From Leptospira broomii serovar Hurstbridge str. 5399 (GTDB lineage Bacteria; Spirochaetota; Leptospiria; Leptospirales; Leptospiraceae), in contig NZ_AHMO02000011.1 of NCBI RefSeq assembly GCF_000243715.2, positions 372,001 through 436,000 on the forward strand: a stretch of 64,000 bases of DNA, in the 5' to 3' direction. Below are positions 18,703-28,748 of this stretch, one piece after another. The first letter of the stretch is position 1, and each line of letters starts with the position of its first letter. Made by a program: the position numbers and the translations under genes. Under the pieces are notes generated by a model. It was not told where the DNA came from. It did not search any database and saw only the letters and a program-made list of their open reading frames with translations.

Positions 18703-19465
18703 AAACTTCTTCGGCTTTTTTATACGATTCCGAGAAGAGATACGCATAACCTAAATCTAATAATTCCTTCTTGGATAATTCTTTGCGGCGTTTTTCGTAA
18801 ACGGAAATACTCTGAATGACAGGAGCATACTCGGTTACTTTTTCCTCATAAGAGGGAATTTCTCCCGCGCCGGGCAATTTTTCTAGAATACCTTTTGCCT
18901 CCTCGAATTTTCCGAGTTGAACCAAGCATAGACCCAGGGCGGCAAGAACGTCGCGATCTTCCTTTAGAATCGAAGCATTGTCCTTAAATGCCACCAAGGC
19001 CTCTTCGAATTTGCGAAGATAATAGAACGAAAAGAATTCTAATTTGGCGAAATAATTATCTTTGAAAAGCGCCTTGTAACGCAGGATCAAATCCAAGGCA
19101 GCCTTATGTCCGCCCGCTTCCTCGCAGGTTTTAATTCCTGTTTTCAAAATAGAATAAGAAACAAGAGACGACGAAGCCTTGAAATATTCGTGAAACAGCA
19201 AGGCTGCCTCTTTCACTCTTCCGTTAGCCCTATGCAGGTATCCGGCTAATAAAGGGGTTAGAACCGTTTTGCCTTCCAGGGGAAAATTATTAGCGCTTTC
19301 CCCGCCGGTTTCAAATTCGGTGATAGCCCTAAGATGATTGATAAAAACATTTTCCGGATGTCTCTCCGCTACTCGGACGACTTCCTCGTACGATCCCGTT
19401 TCAAAGAGTTCCCATACGGACTCTTCCAAAGAGACTTGAGTAGAAAGGGCTGCACTCTTAGCCAT
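18674..19465 (-). CDS. TPR-repeat protein
   Basis: 263 residues of helix-turn-helix repeats resembling tetratricopeptides. Clear units are VKEAALLFHEYFKASS, DRDVLAALGLCLVQLGKFEEAKGILEKLP and LLDLGYAYLFSESYKKAEEVFTFL. There is no signal peptide, so it is cytosolic, and no enzymatic domain. TPR arrays bind partner proteins; the partner is unknown. AGAGGT with ideal spacing supports the ATG at 19465. It lies 84 nt downstream of asnS on the same strand and may share its transcript. Confidence 0.8.
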   Translation of the reverse strand: MAKSAALSTQVSLEESVWELFETGSYEEVVRVAERHPENVFINHLRAITEFETGGESANNFPLEGKTVLTPLLAGYLHRANGRVKEAALLFHEYFKASSSLVSYSILKTGIKTCEEAGGHKAALDLILRYKALFKDNYFAKLEFFSFYYLRKFEEALVAFKDNASILKEDRDVLAALGLCLVQLGKFEEAKGILEKLPGAGEIPSYEEKVTEYAPVIQSISVYEKRRKELSKKELLDLGYAYLFSESYKKAEEVFTFLVSQAK

Positions 19466-19549
19466 ACAATACCTCTACTTCTGATATCGGTGCTTGTTCG
19501 GTATTTCGGAGTTTTTTTTCCGAGCCCCGTCGGACTTTCCGTCACCCCT

Positions 19550-20857
<1,308 letters not shown>

Positions 20858-20937
20858 GATCGTATTTTAGCTCTCCACCATCACTGAAAAGGATTATTTT
20901 CGGATGACATTCTTGGCCGAACCAAAATCCTGATTCC

Positions 20938-21792
20938 ATGACTGCGGTACTCCTGGACGGAAAAAAACTCTCTCAAAAAATCAAAGATACGATCGCGGAA
21001 GAAATTCGCACCATGGTTGCATCCGGAAAAAAACCGCCCAAGTTAGCCACGATTCTGGTAGGTAATAATCCCGCCTCGGAAACCTACGTGAGTATGAAAG
21101 TTAAGGCCTGCCATTCCGTTGGAATGCTTTCGGAGAAAATCGAACTTTCCGAATCGACGTCTACTCAGGAACTTCTCGCGGTCATCGATAAATTAAATCT
21201 GGATCCCGATACCCACGGAATTCTTTTGCAGCACCCTACGCCCTCGCAAATTGACGAGAGAGCGGCGTTTGACAGAATTGATCTTAAAAAAGACGTGGAT
21301 GGAGTTACGACTCTATCTTTCGGAAAACTTTCTATGGGTGTGGAAACCTATCTTCCCTGTACGCCGTATGGAATGATCCTTTTACTCAAAGAGTACGGCA
21401 TAAATCCTGAAGGGAAAAGAGCTGTCATTGTAGGAAGGTCTCCTATTTTGGGGAAGCCTATGGCAATGCTTCTGACGGAAATGAACGCGACGGTTACTCT
21501 TTGCCATTCCAAAACTAAAAATTTGGAAGGAATCGTTCGCGAGGCGGATATCGTCGTAGGCGCAGTCGGCAAACCCGAATTCGTAAAAGCGACCTGGATC
21601 AAACCGGGAGCGGTTCTTTTAGACGCAGGATATAACCCAGGTAATGTGGGAGATATAGAAATCTCGAAAGCTTGGGAAACTTCCTCTTATTATACGCCGG
21701 TTCCGGGCGGGGTCGGTCCAATGACCATCGCGGTCCTATTATTGCAGACTCTCTATTCGGCAAAAGATCACTTTACACCGCCGCTAAAATGA
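20938..21792 (+). CDS. folD: Bifunctional methylenetetrahydrofolate dehydrogenase/cyclohydrolase
   Basis: Cytosolic one-carbon enzyme that oxidises 5,10-methylene-THF to methenyl-THF with NADP and hydrolyses it to 10-formyl-THF. 284 residues, the usual length. Visible are ATILVGNNPASETYVSMKVKAC with the catalytic Lys after YVSMK, the GILLQHPTPSQID strand, DVDGVTTLSFGKL, the Rossmann segment AVIVGRSPILGKPMAMLL and the C-terminal TPVPGGVGPMTIAVLL. It heads a plus-strand group folD, esterase-like, cysS, rlmB, with 16 nt and then 4-nt overlaps between genes. Confidence 0.96.
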   Translation: MTAVLLDGKKLSQKIKDTIAEEIRTMVASGKKPPKLATILVGNNPASETYVSMKVKACHSVGMLSEKIELSESTSTQELLAVIDKLNLDPDTHGILLQHPTPSQIDERAAFDRIDLKKDVDGVTTLSFGKLSMGVETYLPCTPYGMILLLKEYGINPEGKRAVIVGRSPILGKPMAMLLTEMNATVTLCHSKTKNLEGIVREADIVVGAVGKPEFVKATWIKPGAVLLDAGYNPGNVGDIEISKAWETSSYYTPVPGGVGPMTIAVLLLQTLYSAKDHFTPPLK

Positions 21793-21808
21793 AAACGATG
21801 TATCCCTG

Positions 21809-22774
21809 ATGGCTATCAGTTTCGACGAATGCTTCCAGACGTATCCTCCCCTGCAACCTCCGGCCGATCTGGACGATTTTTGGACCGATGCAATTCGGGA
21901 ATTGAAAGGCTTTCCGGTTAAAAACCAGACCAAAGCACTACTAAAAGGAACCATCTTAAAGGAAACGATTTACGATATCTCCTTCCAATCCTACGGGAAC
22001 GCTACGTTAACTGGAAGTTTAGTCATCCCGCGAAAACGAGGGGATTTACCCGTGATCGCTTACTTTCACGACTACGCAAAAGATCGCCCCCAAATCATCA
22101 AGGGGCTTACCGAGGCTGGGGTCGCGCAGCTAATCTTAGACCTTCGAGGCCACGGATCCCAGCTTATACGTCCTGTTTTAAAAGAAGGAGAATTCCCCGA
22201 TCCCGATTGGACCCCCGGATACTTCCGCAAAGGATTGGAAACAAAAGAATCCTTCTTTCTAAAAGGGATGTATTTGGATGTGATCCGCACGATCGAATTT
22301 CTCCGACTGACCGACGGTATAGACGGGGATCGAATTATTCTGGCTGGAAAAGGAATCGGGGCGGCTCTCGCCGCGTTCGGAGCCGCCAACTCCAATCGCG
22401 TAAAAGCAATTATATTAGAAACTCCTAATTTTTGCCACGTAGACGATACTCAATTAAGATTAGGGACGAGTTGGACCAAGGAAATCTCGGAGCAGCTTGC
22501 TCTATCCAAATCCAAAAAGACGATCCTGCGTAAGAATTTGTCCTACTTTGACACTCTGAATTTTTCTAAGAAGATCAAAATTCCGACTTTGGTTTCGGTC
22601 GGAATGGAAGATCAAGTCTCCCACCCCAAATCAGTCTTTGCACTATTCAACCATCTCGTTTGTGATAAACGAATGCAAGTATATCCGACCGAGGGAAACG
22701 AAGCGGGAATCGCAGGGGATAAACAAAACCTAGCCAACTTAGAATTTGTGAGAGAAATATTATTTTCGGAATGA
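21809..22774 (+). CDS. Acetyl-xylan-esterase-like protein with lost catalytic residues
   Basis: 321 residues of the AXE1/cephalosporin-C deacetylase alpha/beta hydrolase fold. The entry segment is LQPPADLDDFWTDAIREL, the oxyanion region PVIAYFHDY, then LDLRGHGSQLI. The nucleophile elbow reads LAGKGIGAALA: Gly stands where the G-x-S-x-G serine should be. The acid is retained (GMEDQVSHPKSVFALFNHL), but the family's GHEGG histidine is replaced by Asn in TEGNEAGI. So the fold is intact and the hydrolase chemistry probably is not. It is in the folD group, 16 nt after folD, and overlaps cysS by 4 nt. No clear ribosome site precedes the ATG at 21809, so coupling to folD translation is likely. Confidence 0.75.
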   Translation: MAISFDECFQTYPPLQPPADLDDFWTDAIRELKGFPVKNQTKALLKGTILKETIYDISFQSYGNATLTGSLVIPRKRGDLPVIAYFHDYAKDRPQIIKGLTEAGVAQLILDLRGHGSQLIRPVLKEGEFPDPDWTPGYFRKGLETKESFFLKGMYLDVIRTIEFLRLTDGIDGDRIILAGKGIGAALAAFGAANSNRVKAIILETPNFCHVDDTQLRLGTSWTKEISEQLALSKSKKTILRKNLSYFDTLNFSKKIKIPTLVSVGMEDQVSHPKSVFALFNHLVCDKRMQVYPTEGNEAGIAGDKQNLANLEFVREILFSE

Positions 22775-24183
22775 GAGAGGTTCGCTTTCATAATTCGCTC
22801 ACCGGGAATAAAGTCCTATTCTCGCCCGACGACACGAATCGCGTAAAAATTTACTCCTGCGGTCCGACCGTTTATAATTTCGCTCATATAGGAAATCTAC
22901 GTGCATTTTTGTTCGTAGATCTTCTGCGCCGCTCTCTTAAAGCTCTCGGTTTTATTCCCGATATGACGATGAACATAACCGATATCGACGATAAAATCAT
23001 TCGAGAATCCATCCAAAGTAAGAAAAGCATTCTCGAATTCACCAAACCTTGGACGGAGGCTTTTTTCCAGGATTTAGAAACGATCGGTATCGAAAAGCTT
23101 GAACATTACCCGAAGGCTACGGACTCGGTTCCTGAAATGGTGGAAATCGTTCACAGACTAAAGGAAAGGGGTTTAGTTTATGAAAAAGAAGGAAGCCTTT
23201 ACTACCCGATTTCAAAATTCCAATCGTACGGAAAGCTATCTCATATAGACGTAACCGGAATGAAAACGGGAACTCGGTACGACACGGACGAATATGAAAA
23301 GGACGATGTCAGAGATTTTGTTCTATGGAAATCGCCGAAGTTAGAAGGGGAGACTTCTTGGGAAACGGATATCGGCACGGGTCGCCCCGGATGGCATCTA
23401 GAATGCTCTGCCATGATTCGAAAGATCTACGGATCGGGAATCGATATCCATACCGGAGGAGTAGACCTTACCTTCCCTCATCACGAAAATGAAATCGCAC
23501 AAAGCGAAGGCGCCTACCCTAATGAAGTTTTCGTAAAATACTGGCTTCACTCCGAACACCTTCTTGTAGAAGGGGAAAAAATGTCCAAATCCAAGGGGAA
23601 CTTTTACACCCTTCGCGATTTAATTTTAAAAGGGGCGGAACCTAAAGCTATCAGATTTCTCCTACTGACCACGCATTATAGGTCTAAATTGAATTTCACA
23701 TTCGAGCGTTTGGAAGAAGCTAGACAATCCGTTTTAAAACTACAGGCCTGCGTAAATAGACTTTTAGAAGCGAAACAAATCTCCGAAATCGAAAAGTCCG
23801 ACGAACCACCTCTCCCCGACCCCAAACTCTGGGAGGATATGTTAGACGCCCTTGCCGACGATCTAAATATCTCCAAGTTTCTGGCTTCGACCTATGAGGC
23901 AGTGAGAAGCGTTAACCAACGTCTGGATAAACCCGGCTTGGGAAGAGCGGAAATAGAAGACGCCGTTCGATTTTTCGAACGAGTCGATCGAATTTTGGGT
24001 GTCTTAAACTTCGATCCAAAACGGGAATCTTTGGATTCCGAGATCGACGAATTAGTGAAACAAAGGCAAGAAGCCCGTAAGAATAAGGATTTTGCACTTT
24101 CCGATAAAATTCGAGATCAACTCAATGATATTGGAATCGTAATCGAGGACACTAAAGAAGGTCTTCGCTGGAGAAGAAAATGA
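22771..24183 (+). CDS. cysS: Cysteinyl-tRNA synthetase
   Basis: Cytosolic class I synthetase that charges tRNA-Cys. 470 residues. The HIGH-type motif is in YNFAHIGNLRAFLFVD; the zinc-site residues are Cys in YSCGPTVYN, Cys in WHLECSAM and the HHEN stretch of VDLTFPHHENEIAQSE; the KMSKS loop is EKMSKSKGNFYTLRDL. The anticodon-side helical domain fills the C-terminus. ATGA overlaps join it to the esterase-like gene before it and to rlmB after it, so the three are translationally coupled. The standard Cys-ligated core looks complete. Confidence 0.97.
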   Translation: MREVRFHNSLTGNKVLFSPDDTNRVKIYSCGPTVYNFAHIGNLRAFLFVDLLRRSLKALGFIPDMTMNITDIDDKIIRESIQSKKSILEFTKPWTEAFFQDLETIGIEKLEHYPKATDSVPEMVEIVHRLKERGLVYEKEGSLYYPISKFQSYGKLSHIDVTGMKTGTRYDTDEYEKDDVRDFVLWKSPKLEGETSWETDIGTGRPGWHLECSAMIRKIYGSGIDIHTGGVDLTFPHHENEIAQSEGAYPNEVFVKYWLHSEHLLVEGEKMSKSKGNFYTLRDLILKGAEPKAIRFLLLTTHYRSKLNFTFERLEEARQSVLKLQACVNRLLEAKQISEIEKSDEPPLPDPKLWEDMLDALADDLNISKFLASTYEAVRSVNQRLDKPGLGRAEIEDAVRFFERVDRILGVLNFDPKRESLDSEIDELVKQRQEARKNKDFALSDKIRDQLNDIGIVIEDTKEGLRWRRK

Positions 24184-24920
24184 GCAAGTCGGATTATATA
24201 TATGGAAAACGTAATATTTCCGAAAACCTGGCACGGCATCTTGAAACCGGAACCGACCTGTCGTTTCGGGAAGTCTGGGTTAAATCGAATCCGAATCATG
24301 AATTGAGAGAAATACTGGAAAAGCTTCCTTCCAACGTAAAGATAAACGAAGTTTCGCTGAGCCGATTGGATCAATTAGCTCCCGGCGTTAATCACCAGGG
24401 TATTATTGCCGAAAGAATTCTACTTCACACTGGCGACAAAAAATCCTTCGAAGAACATTTAGAAACTTGTAAAGGACCGATTCTAATCCTGGATCGAATC
24501 CAAGATCCCGGGAATTTGGGAAATATTCTTAGAACGGTGGAATGCTTCGGAGTGGAAACGGTTTTGATTCCGGAAAGAGATTCTTCCGGAATCACTCCTG
24601 CGGTGGAAAAGACCGCATCCGGAGCGCTCGCATATCTAAACGTATATCGCGTCGGAAATTTGGCGCAACTGATAGACAAACTTAAAAAAAGAAATTTCTG
24701 GGTGGTGGCGACCGCCGATCAAGGAGTGGAAGACTGGTCTAAAGTTCCTGCATGGGAAGAGCTGGTAATTTTGATGGGAAACGAAGGTGACGGGGTAAAG
24801 AGAATTCTATTGGATAAATCCGACTTTGTCCTTCGAATTCCGCTTCATGGGCATATTTCCTCGTTGAACGTGACTGTCGCAACCGGAATCACCTTAGACC
24901 GACTTAAAAACCGACCTTAG
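24180..24920 (+). CDS. rlmB: TrmH/RlmB-family 23S rRNA 2'-O-methyltransferase
   Basis: 246 residues of SPOUT methyltransferase, using SAM to methylate a ribose 2'-OH; the RlmB branch acts on G2251 (E. coli numbering) in the peptidyl-transferase centre. An L30e-like substrate-binding head (about 1-85, YGKRNISENLARHLETG) precedes the knot domain: motif 1 DRIQDPGNLGNILRT, motif 2 VILMGNEGDGVKR and motif 3 IPLHGHISSLNVTVAT. In motif 3 the more usual IPM-x-G-x-x-x-SLNVS-x-A reads IPLHGHISSLNVTVAT. cysS-rlmB neighbourhood is common in bacteria. The exact rRNA site is inferred from family membership. Confidence 0.88.
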   Translation: MSKSDYIYGKRNISENLARHLETGTDLSFREVWVKSNPNHELREILEKLPSNVKINEVSLSRLDQLAPGVNHQGIIAERILLHTGDKKSFEEHLETCKGPILILDRIQDPGNLGNILRTVECFGVETVLIPERDSSGITPAVEKTASGALAYLNVYRVGNLAQLIDKLKKRNFWVVATADQGVEDWSKVPAWEELVILMGNEGDGVKRILLDKSDFVLRIPLHGHISSLNVTVATGITLDRLKNRP

Positions 24921-25004
24921 TTTTGTCATTTTTTTGCGTTTCATTTCTATCCTTGTTCCCGATTCGTAACTGGGGTATGAATTTTACTGCTTGCGGAAAG
25001 TTTG

Positions 25005-25025
25005 TTCGATAATAGCATTATCGAA
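25005..25025. repeat. Perfect 8-bp inverted repeat abutting a lipase start codon
   Basis: TTCGATAA (25005-25012) and TTATCGAA (25018-25025) flank TAGCA. The right arm ends two bases before the ATG at 25028, where a ribosome site should lie; none is present. It may be an operator or an mRNA hairpin that hides the start. Confidence 0.6.
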
Positions 25026-25027
25026 TC

Positions 25028-26170
25028 ATGTTCGGGTCCGCCGTCGTTAGGAACCTTCCTGCACTACTATTAATCTTTTTCTCCTTTAGTTATTGCCACG
25101 TTAACGATCTAAAAGCCCGATTGAGTCCGCATACTCATAAATCCGATCAGGATAAATTATTAAATTACATTTTATTCGAATATTATACCGAGACGAATCA
25201 TGCTCTCTATCGCTATATAAATATCTTTAGTCCGGTTGCCGCCACTAAGTCGCAAATCAACGCGGATTTCTTCGGAGACCCTTCTATAGGGCAAGTCGCC
25301 GGAAAGACAAAATTGATTTTCATACACGGATGGGATTTTACCGAAAGGAATACGGACCCTCCCACGAACAAGTACAAGAAGGTGAGCAATTTACTCGGAA
25401 CCTGGAATCAAGCTCTGGAGTTCGTCGATAATAATATCTCGAGCGTTTATACGAACTACGAGATATACGTATTTACGTATAGAACTTCCGACTACATCTC
25501 CAATAACGGACGTCGTTTAATCGATACGTTAAACGCAAATTTTTCCTCGTCCGATAAGGTGATTATTTTAGCTCATTCTATGGGAGGACTAGTTTCCCGC
25601 GCGGCGCTGTACCATCCCAATAATACGAAGGACATTATCCATAATATCGTTAGCCTAGGAACACCTTATTACGGTTCTCCGTTCTCTTCGCCTCAATATC
25701 AAAGTAACGATTTATCTGCCATCAGTAGTATCGTAGGATTCGTCACCGGAACGCCCGGGGGAAAGGACCTAGGTTACACCAACGGAGGAACTTTAGGGTC
25801 GAATCTTTTACCGGGAGAATACATTTCTAATTCCTATAACGCGTATTTGGAAAGTCTTCTCGGCCAAACATCCAAAGATTCTAAAGTATCCGTGTATTAC
25901 GGCGATTTGGCGGGTAGTTGTTCCGGTCATGACATTATCTATGCGAGCGGGTGCACAATCTTGAATTCAACTACGCCTCAATTTCCGAATACTGACGGTA
26001 TCGTAACTGCCTATTCGGGGCAGATGTACCATAACTCCGTTGCAGGAAGATTCTCCCAAGCCGGTTTCGATCATTCCCAAATGTCTTTTCGAAACCCCGC
26101 CAACCCGTCAAATATTGCCGCTGCACAAGCATTCTTCACGACCGTTATCACTTATATTAACGGACTTTGA
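25028..26170 (+). CDS. Secreted/lipoprotein lipase (alpha/beta hydrolase)
   Basis: 380 residues. The N-terminal hydrophobic segment ALLLIFFSFSYC looks like a lipoprotein signal, though the SYC box is not canonical, so plain secretion is also possible. The hydrolase fold is clear: oxyanion strand KLIFIHGWDF, nucleophile in ILAHSMGGLVSRAAL, and the following SLGTPYYGSPFSS that lipases of the PGAP1/triacylglycerol-lipase kind carry. The late Asp is probably in PNTDGIVTAYSG and the His in GFDHSQMSF. The ATG at 25028 is the first possible start because TAG lies in frame five codons upstream; it has no ribosome site and is preceded by a perfect inverted repeat. It is 107 nt after rlmB, so it probably has its own promoter. 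Confidence 0.8.
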   Translation: MFGSAVVRNLPALLLIFFSFSYCHVNDLKARLSPHTHKSDQDKLLNYILFEYYTETNHALYRYINIFSPVAATKSQINADFFGDPSIGQVAGKTKLIFIHGWDFTERNTDPPTNKYKKVSNLLGTWNQALEFVDNNISSVYTNYEIYVFTYRTSDYISNNGRRLIDTLNANFSSSDKVIILAHSMGGLVSRAALYHPNNTKDIIHNIVSLGTPYYGSPFSSPQYQSNDLSAISSIVGFVTGTPGGKDLGYTNGGTLGSNLLPGEYISNSYNAYLESLLGQTSKDSKVSVYYGDLAGSCSGHDIIYASGCTILNSTTPQFPNTDGIVTAYSGQMYHNSVAGRFSQAGFDHSQMSFRNPANPSNIAAAQAFFTTVITYINGL

Positions 26171-26177
26171 TAATTAT

Positions 26178-26197
26178 AGCCGGGACCGCCCCCGGCT
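26178..26197. terminator. Hairpin between convergent lipase and hisF genes
   Basis: AGCCGGG (26178-26184) pairs with CCCGGCT (26191-26197) around a 6-nt loop, between stop codons at 26170 and 26208. There is no long T run on either side, so terminator function is likely but not certain. Confidence 0.45.
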
Positions 26198-26207
26198 TAG
26201 AATCCGT

Positions 26208-26975
26208 TTAAAGTCTAACTTTTATGCCCATCTCTCGCATATTCTCTTTGGTCTCTCGAATCGTATATTCGCCAAAATGAAAAATAGAAGCGGCCAGGAC
26301 GGCGTCGGCCTTTCCTCGAAGAATCGCCTCCACCATATGCTCCGGATTTCCGGCTCCGCCGCTGGCTATGATTGGAATCTCAAGATTGGAAGAGAAAAGT
26401 TTTAATAACTTGATGTCGAAGCCTTTCTTCGTTCCGTCGCGATCCATAGAAGTTAATAAAATTTCGCCTGCACCTCTTTCCTGCGCTTCTCGTCCCCAGT
26501 CTAGAGCTTCCCTACCGGTCTCGGTTCTACCGCCGTGCAGAAATATCTCGTGCCGATTTCTTTCCTTGTGAAACTTAACGTCGACCGCACACACTATACA
26601 TTGTGATCCGTAAATCTCCGCAGATTCCGTCAGCAATTCCGGATGTTGGAATGCCGCGGTATTGATCGAAACTTTGTCGGCTCCCTTTTCTAAAACGGCT
26701 TTTACGTCCTCTAAGGTTCGGATCCCTCCACCGACAGTAAAAGGAATAAAAATTCTTTCGGCGACCGCTTCCACTAAATGTATCAGAATGTCTCGTTTAT
26801 CGCTCGAAGCGGTGATGTCCAAAAAACAAAGTTCATCCGCCAGATTGGCTTCGTACGCCACGGCCGATTCAACCGGATCGCCGGCATCGACTAAATTTAC
26901 GAAGTTCACTCCCTTTACGACCCGGCCGTCCTTAATATCCAGGCAAGGAATGATTCTGGCGGTCAATTCACTCAT
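26208..26975 (-). CDS. hisF: Imidazole glycerol phosphate synthase subunit HisF
   Basis: Cytosolic cyclase subunit of histidine biosynthesis; with HisH it turns PRFAR plus ammonia into imidazole glycerol phosphate and AICAR. 255 residues forming a TIM barrel. The two catalytic aspartates are in [17 protein letters not shown] (near residue 12) and CAVDVKF (near 130); phosphate sites are [21 protein letters not shown] and [13 protein letters not shown]. It overlaps gatA by 4 nt and is the last gene of a long minus-strand run. hisH is not next to it; hisD is at the far end of the same run. Confidence 0.97.
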   Translation of the reverse strand: MSELTARIIPCLDIKDGRVVKGVNFVNLVDAGDPVESAVAYEANLADELCFLDITASSDKRDILIHLVEAVAERIFIPFTVGGGIRTLEDVKAVLEKGADKVSINTAAFQHPELLTESAEIYGSQCIVCAVDVKFHKERNRHEIFLHGGRTETGREALDWGREAQERGAGEILLTSMDRDGTKKGFDIKLLKLFSSNLEIPIIASGGAGNPEHMVEAILRGKADAVLAASIFHFGEYTIRETKENMREMGIKVRL

Positions 26976-28435
26976 CGAATATCTTCCGGAAGCGAAATTT
27001 TCAGATTTTCCCAGCTTGAAAGGGCTTGTACAAAACCGAAAATTTTGTCTTCCCCCAAGGCCGGTCCCGTTACCTGGAGTCCGATCGGTAACCCCTTGGT
27101 ATCCGTTCCGATCGGTAACGATAAAGCGGGAACTCCGGCTAAATTAACGGAGGTTGTTAATATATCGGCTTTGTACATCTGTATCGGATCGGAAGTCTTT
27201 TCACCGACTTTAAACGCGGTCGTCGGGGAAGTCGGCTGCAGAATCAAATCCACTTTAGAAAAATAATATTCGTATTCTTTTCGAATCAAAACCCTCGCTT
27301 TTTGAGCCCGGCCATAATAGGCGTCGTAATAACCGGCTGAAAGAGAGAATGTCCCGAGCAGAATCCGCCTTTTTACTTCCTTACCGAAACCCTCGCTTCT
27401 ACTGGCCACGTACAAATCCTCCAGTTTTCCGCTAGGATCTTTTCTTGCTCCGAAGCGAATCCCGTCAAAGCGGGATAAATTGGATGAACACTCGGCGGTC
27501 GCAATAATATAATAAATCGGAATTGCGTATGCTAATTTAGAAAAATCTAATTCAATCAGTTCCGCTCCCTTGGATTTCAATTCTCCAAGAACTTCTTTGT
27601 AGGCATTCGCTACTTCCGAATCGATTTCCGAAGTCATCTTCATGGTTCCGACCTTCAAGCCGGATAGATTTAGAGATTCTACGACGGAGGCGTCGAAGCT
27701 AGGAATCTTTCTAGAACTTGAATCTCTAACGTCCTCACCCGATATGACCGAATAGACGTCGATGACTCCTTCAAGATCTTTAGAAAGAGGGCCGATTTGA
27801 TCCAGGCTGGAAGCGTAAGCAACGAGTCCGTAACGAGAGACAGTTCCGTAAGTCGGTTTCAATCCATAAATTCCGCATAATGAAGCCGGCTGACGAATGG
27901 AACCTCCCGTATCGGAACCTAAGGAGACTGGCACCATCGAGGCTGCCACTGCCGCTGCGGAACCGCCGGAGGACCCGCCGGGAATTCTAGTCGTATCGAA
28001 CGGATTCGTAGTAACCTGAAATGCGGAGTTTTCGGTGGACGAGCCCATCGCAAATTCATCCATATTAGTTCTAGGAAATAGAACAAATCCTTTTTTCAAA
28101 AGGCGGTCGACAGCGGTAGCATTAAAAGGAGAACGATAATTTTCCAAAATCTTAGAGGCACATGTGGTCAACATGTCCTTAACGCATATATTATCCTTTA
28201 TTCCGATCGGAATCCCGTCGAACTCAGATAAGGCTTTTCCGTTCTTCCTACGCTCCGTGCTCTCTGCGGCAGCGTTCAGAATAAATTCTTTTTCAAGCGA
28301 TAAGAAGGCTTTTATTTTCGAATCAGTGGATTCGATTCTTTCCAAAAGTGCTTTTGCAAGTTCTGAAGGAGTAAACTCGCCCGCATTCAAACCTTTCTTT
28401 ATTTCACTATACGTCAATTTCCAAAGAGAGTTCAT
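26972..28435 (-). CDS. gatA: Asp-tRNA(Asn)/Glu-tRNA(Gln) amidotransferase subunit A
   Basis: Amidase subunit of GatCAB, which releases ammonia from glutamine to amidate mischarged tRNA. 487 residues, full length. The Ser-cisSer-Lys triad is visible: Lys in [12 protein letters not shown], and the serines in [13 protein letters not shown] and [12 protein letters not shown]. It is joined by 4-nt overlaps to gatC upstream and hisF downstream. gatB is not in this window and must lie elsewhere. Because asnS is present, the main job is probably Gln-tRNA formation; I see no glnS in the window to test this. Confidence 0.97.
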   Translation of the reverse strand: MNSLWKLTYSEIKKGLNAGEFTPSELAKALLERIESTDSKIKAFLSLEKEFILNAAAESTERRKNGKALSEFDGIPIGIKDNICVKDMLTTCASKILENYRSPFNATAVDRLLKKGFVLFPRTNMDEFAMGSSTENSAFQVTTNPFDTTRIPGGSSGGSAAAVAASMVPVSLGSDTGGSIRQPASLCGIYGLKPTYGTVSRYGLVAYASSLDQIGPLSKDLEGVIDVYSVISGEDVRDSSSRKIPSFDASVVESLNLSGLKVGTMKMTSEIDSEVANAYKEVLGELKSKGAELIELDFSKLAYAIPIYYIIATAECSSNLSRFDGIRFGARKDPSGKLEDLYVASRSEGFGKEVKRRILLGTFSLSAGYYDAYYGRAQKARVLIRKEYEYYFSKVDLILQPTSPTTAFKVGEKTSDPIQMYKADILTTSVNLAGVPALSLPIGTDTKGLPIGLQVTGPALGEDKIFGFVQALSSWENLKISLPEDIR

Positions 28436-28722
28436 GTTTCAATCACCTTAGGAACTACAAAATATCCGTTTTGAAAGCTCGGAGCAAATACCTCGATTTC
28501 CTGACGAGTCAATCCATCCTCAGCTTTATCCTTACGAACCGAATTTCCCGAATTCGGATATAATTCGTCCTCCGTGACGGAACTCACGTCGAGTTCCTTT
28601 ATCGTATCTACATAATTTAGTATTTTATTAAAATCTTGGAGAAACGGTGCGACTTCTTCGGAACGTATTTTCAGTCTAGCCAGGTCGGCGATTTTTTTTA
28701 AGGATTCTTCGTTCAAATTCAC
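28432..28722 (-). CDS. gatC: GatCAB amidotransferase subunit C
   Basis: 96 residues, a small clamp that wraps GatA and GatB. It shows the family pattern: N-terminal helix [17 protein letters not shown], then the [19 protein letters not shown] helix and a belt-like C-terminal part ending [16 protein letters not shown] (the usual F-V-V-P-K-V close). The start is GTG at 28722 with AAGGAGAA upstream. It overlaps gatA by 4 nt and follows the sugar-phosphate transferase gene by 26 nt. Confidence 0.93.
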   Translation of the reverse strand: MNLNEESLKKIADLARLKIRSEEVAPFLQDFNKILNYVDTIKELDVSSVTEDELYPNSGNSVRKDKAEDGLTRQEIEVFAPSFQNGYFVVPKVIET

Positions 28723-28748
28723 GAGTGCGGGTTCTCCTTTGTCCTAAA

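Noticed and set aside
19500..19545. T run and GC-rich hairpin between asnS and the TPR gene
   Set aside because: On the minus strand the hairpin is followed by A residues, so it is not a terminator for asnS.
21789..21809. Six-codon ORF bridging folD and the esterase-like gene
   Set aside because: Too short to support by sequence alone, although its TGATG junction could aid coupling.
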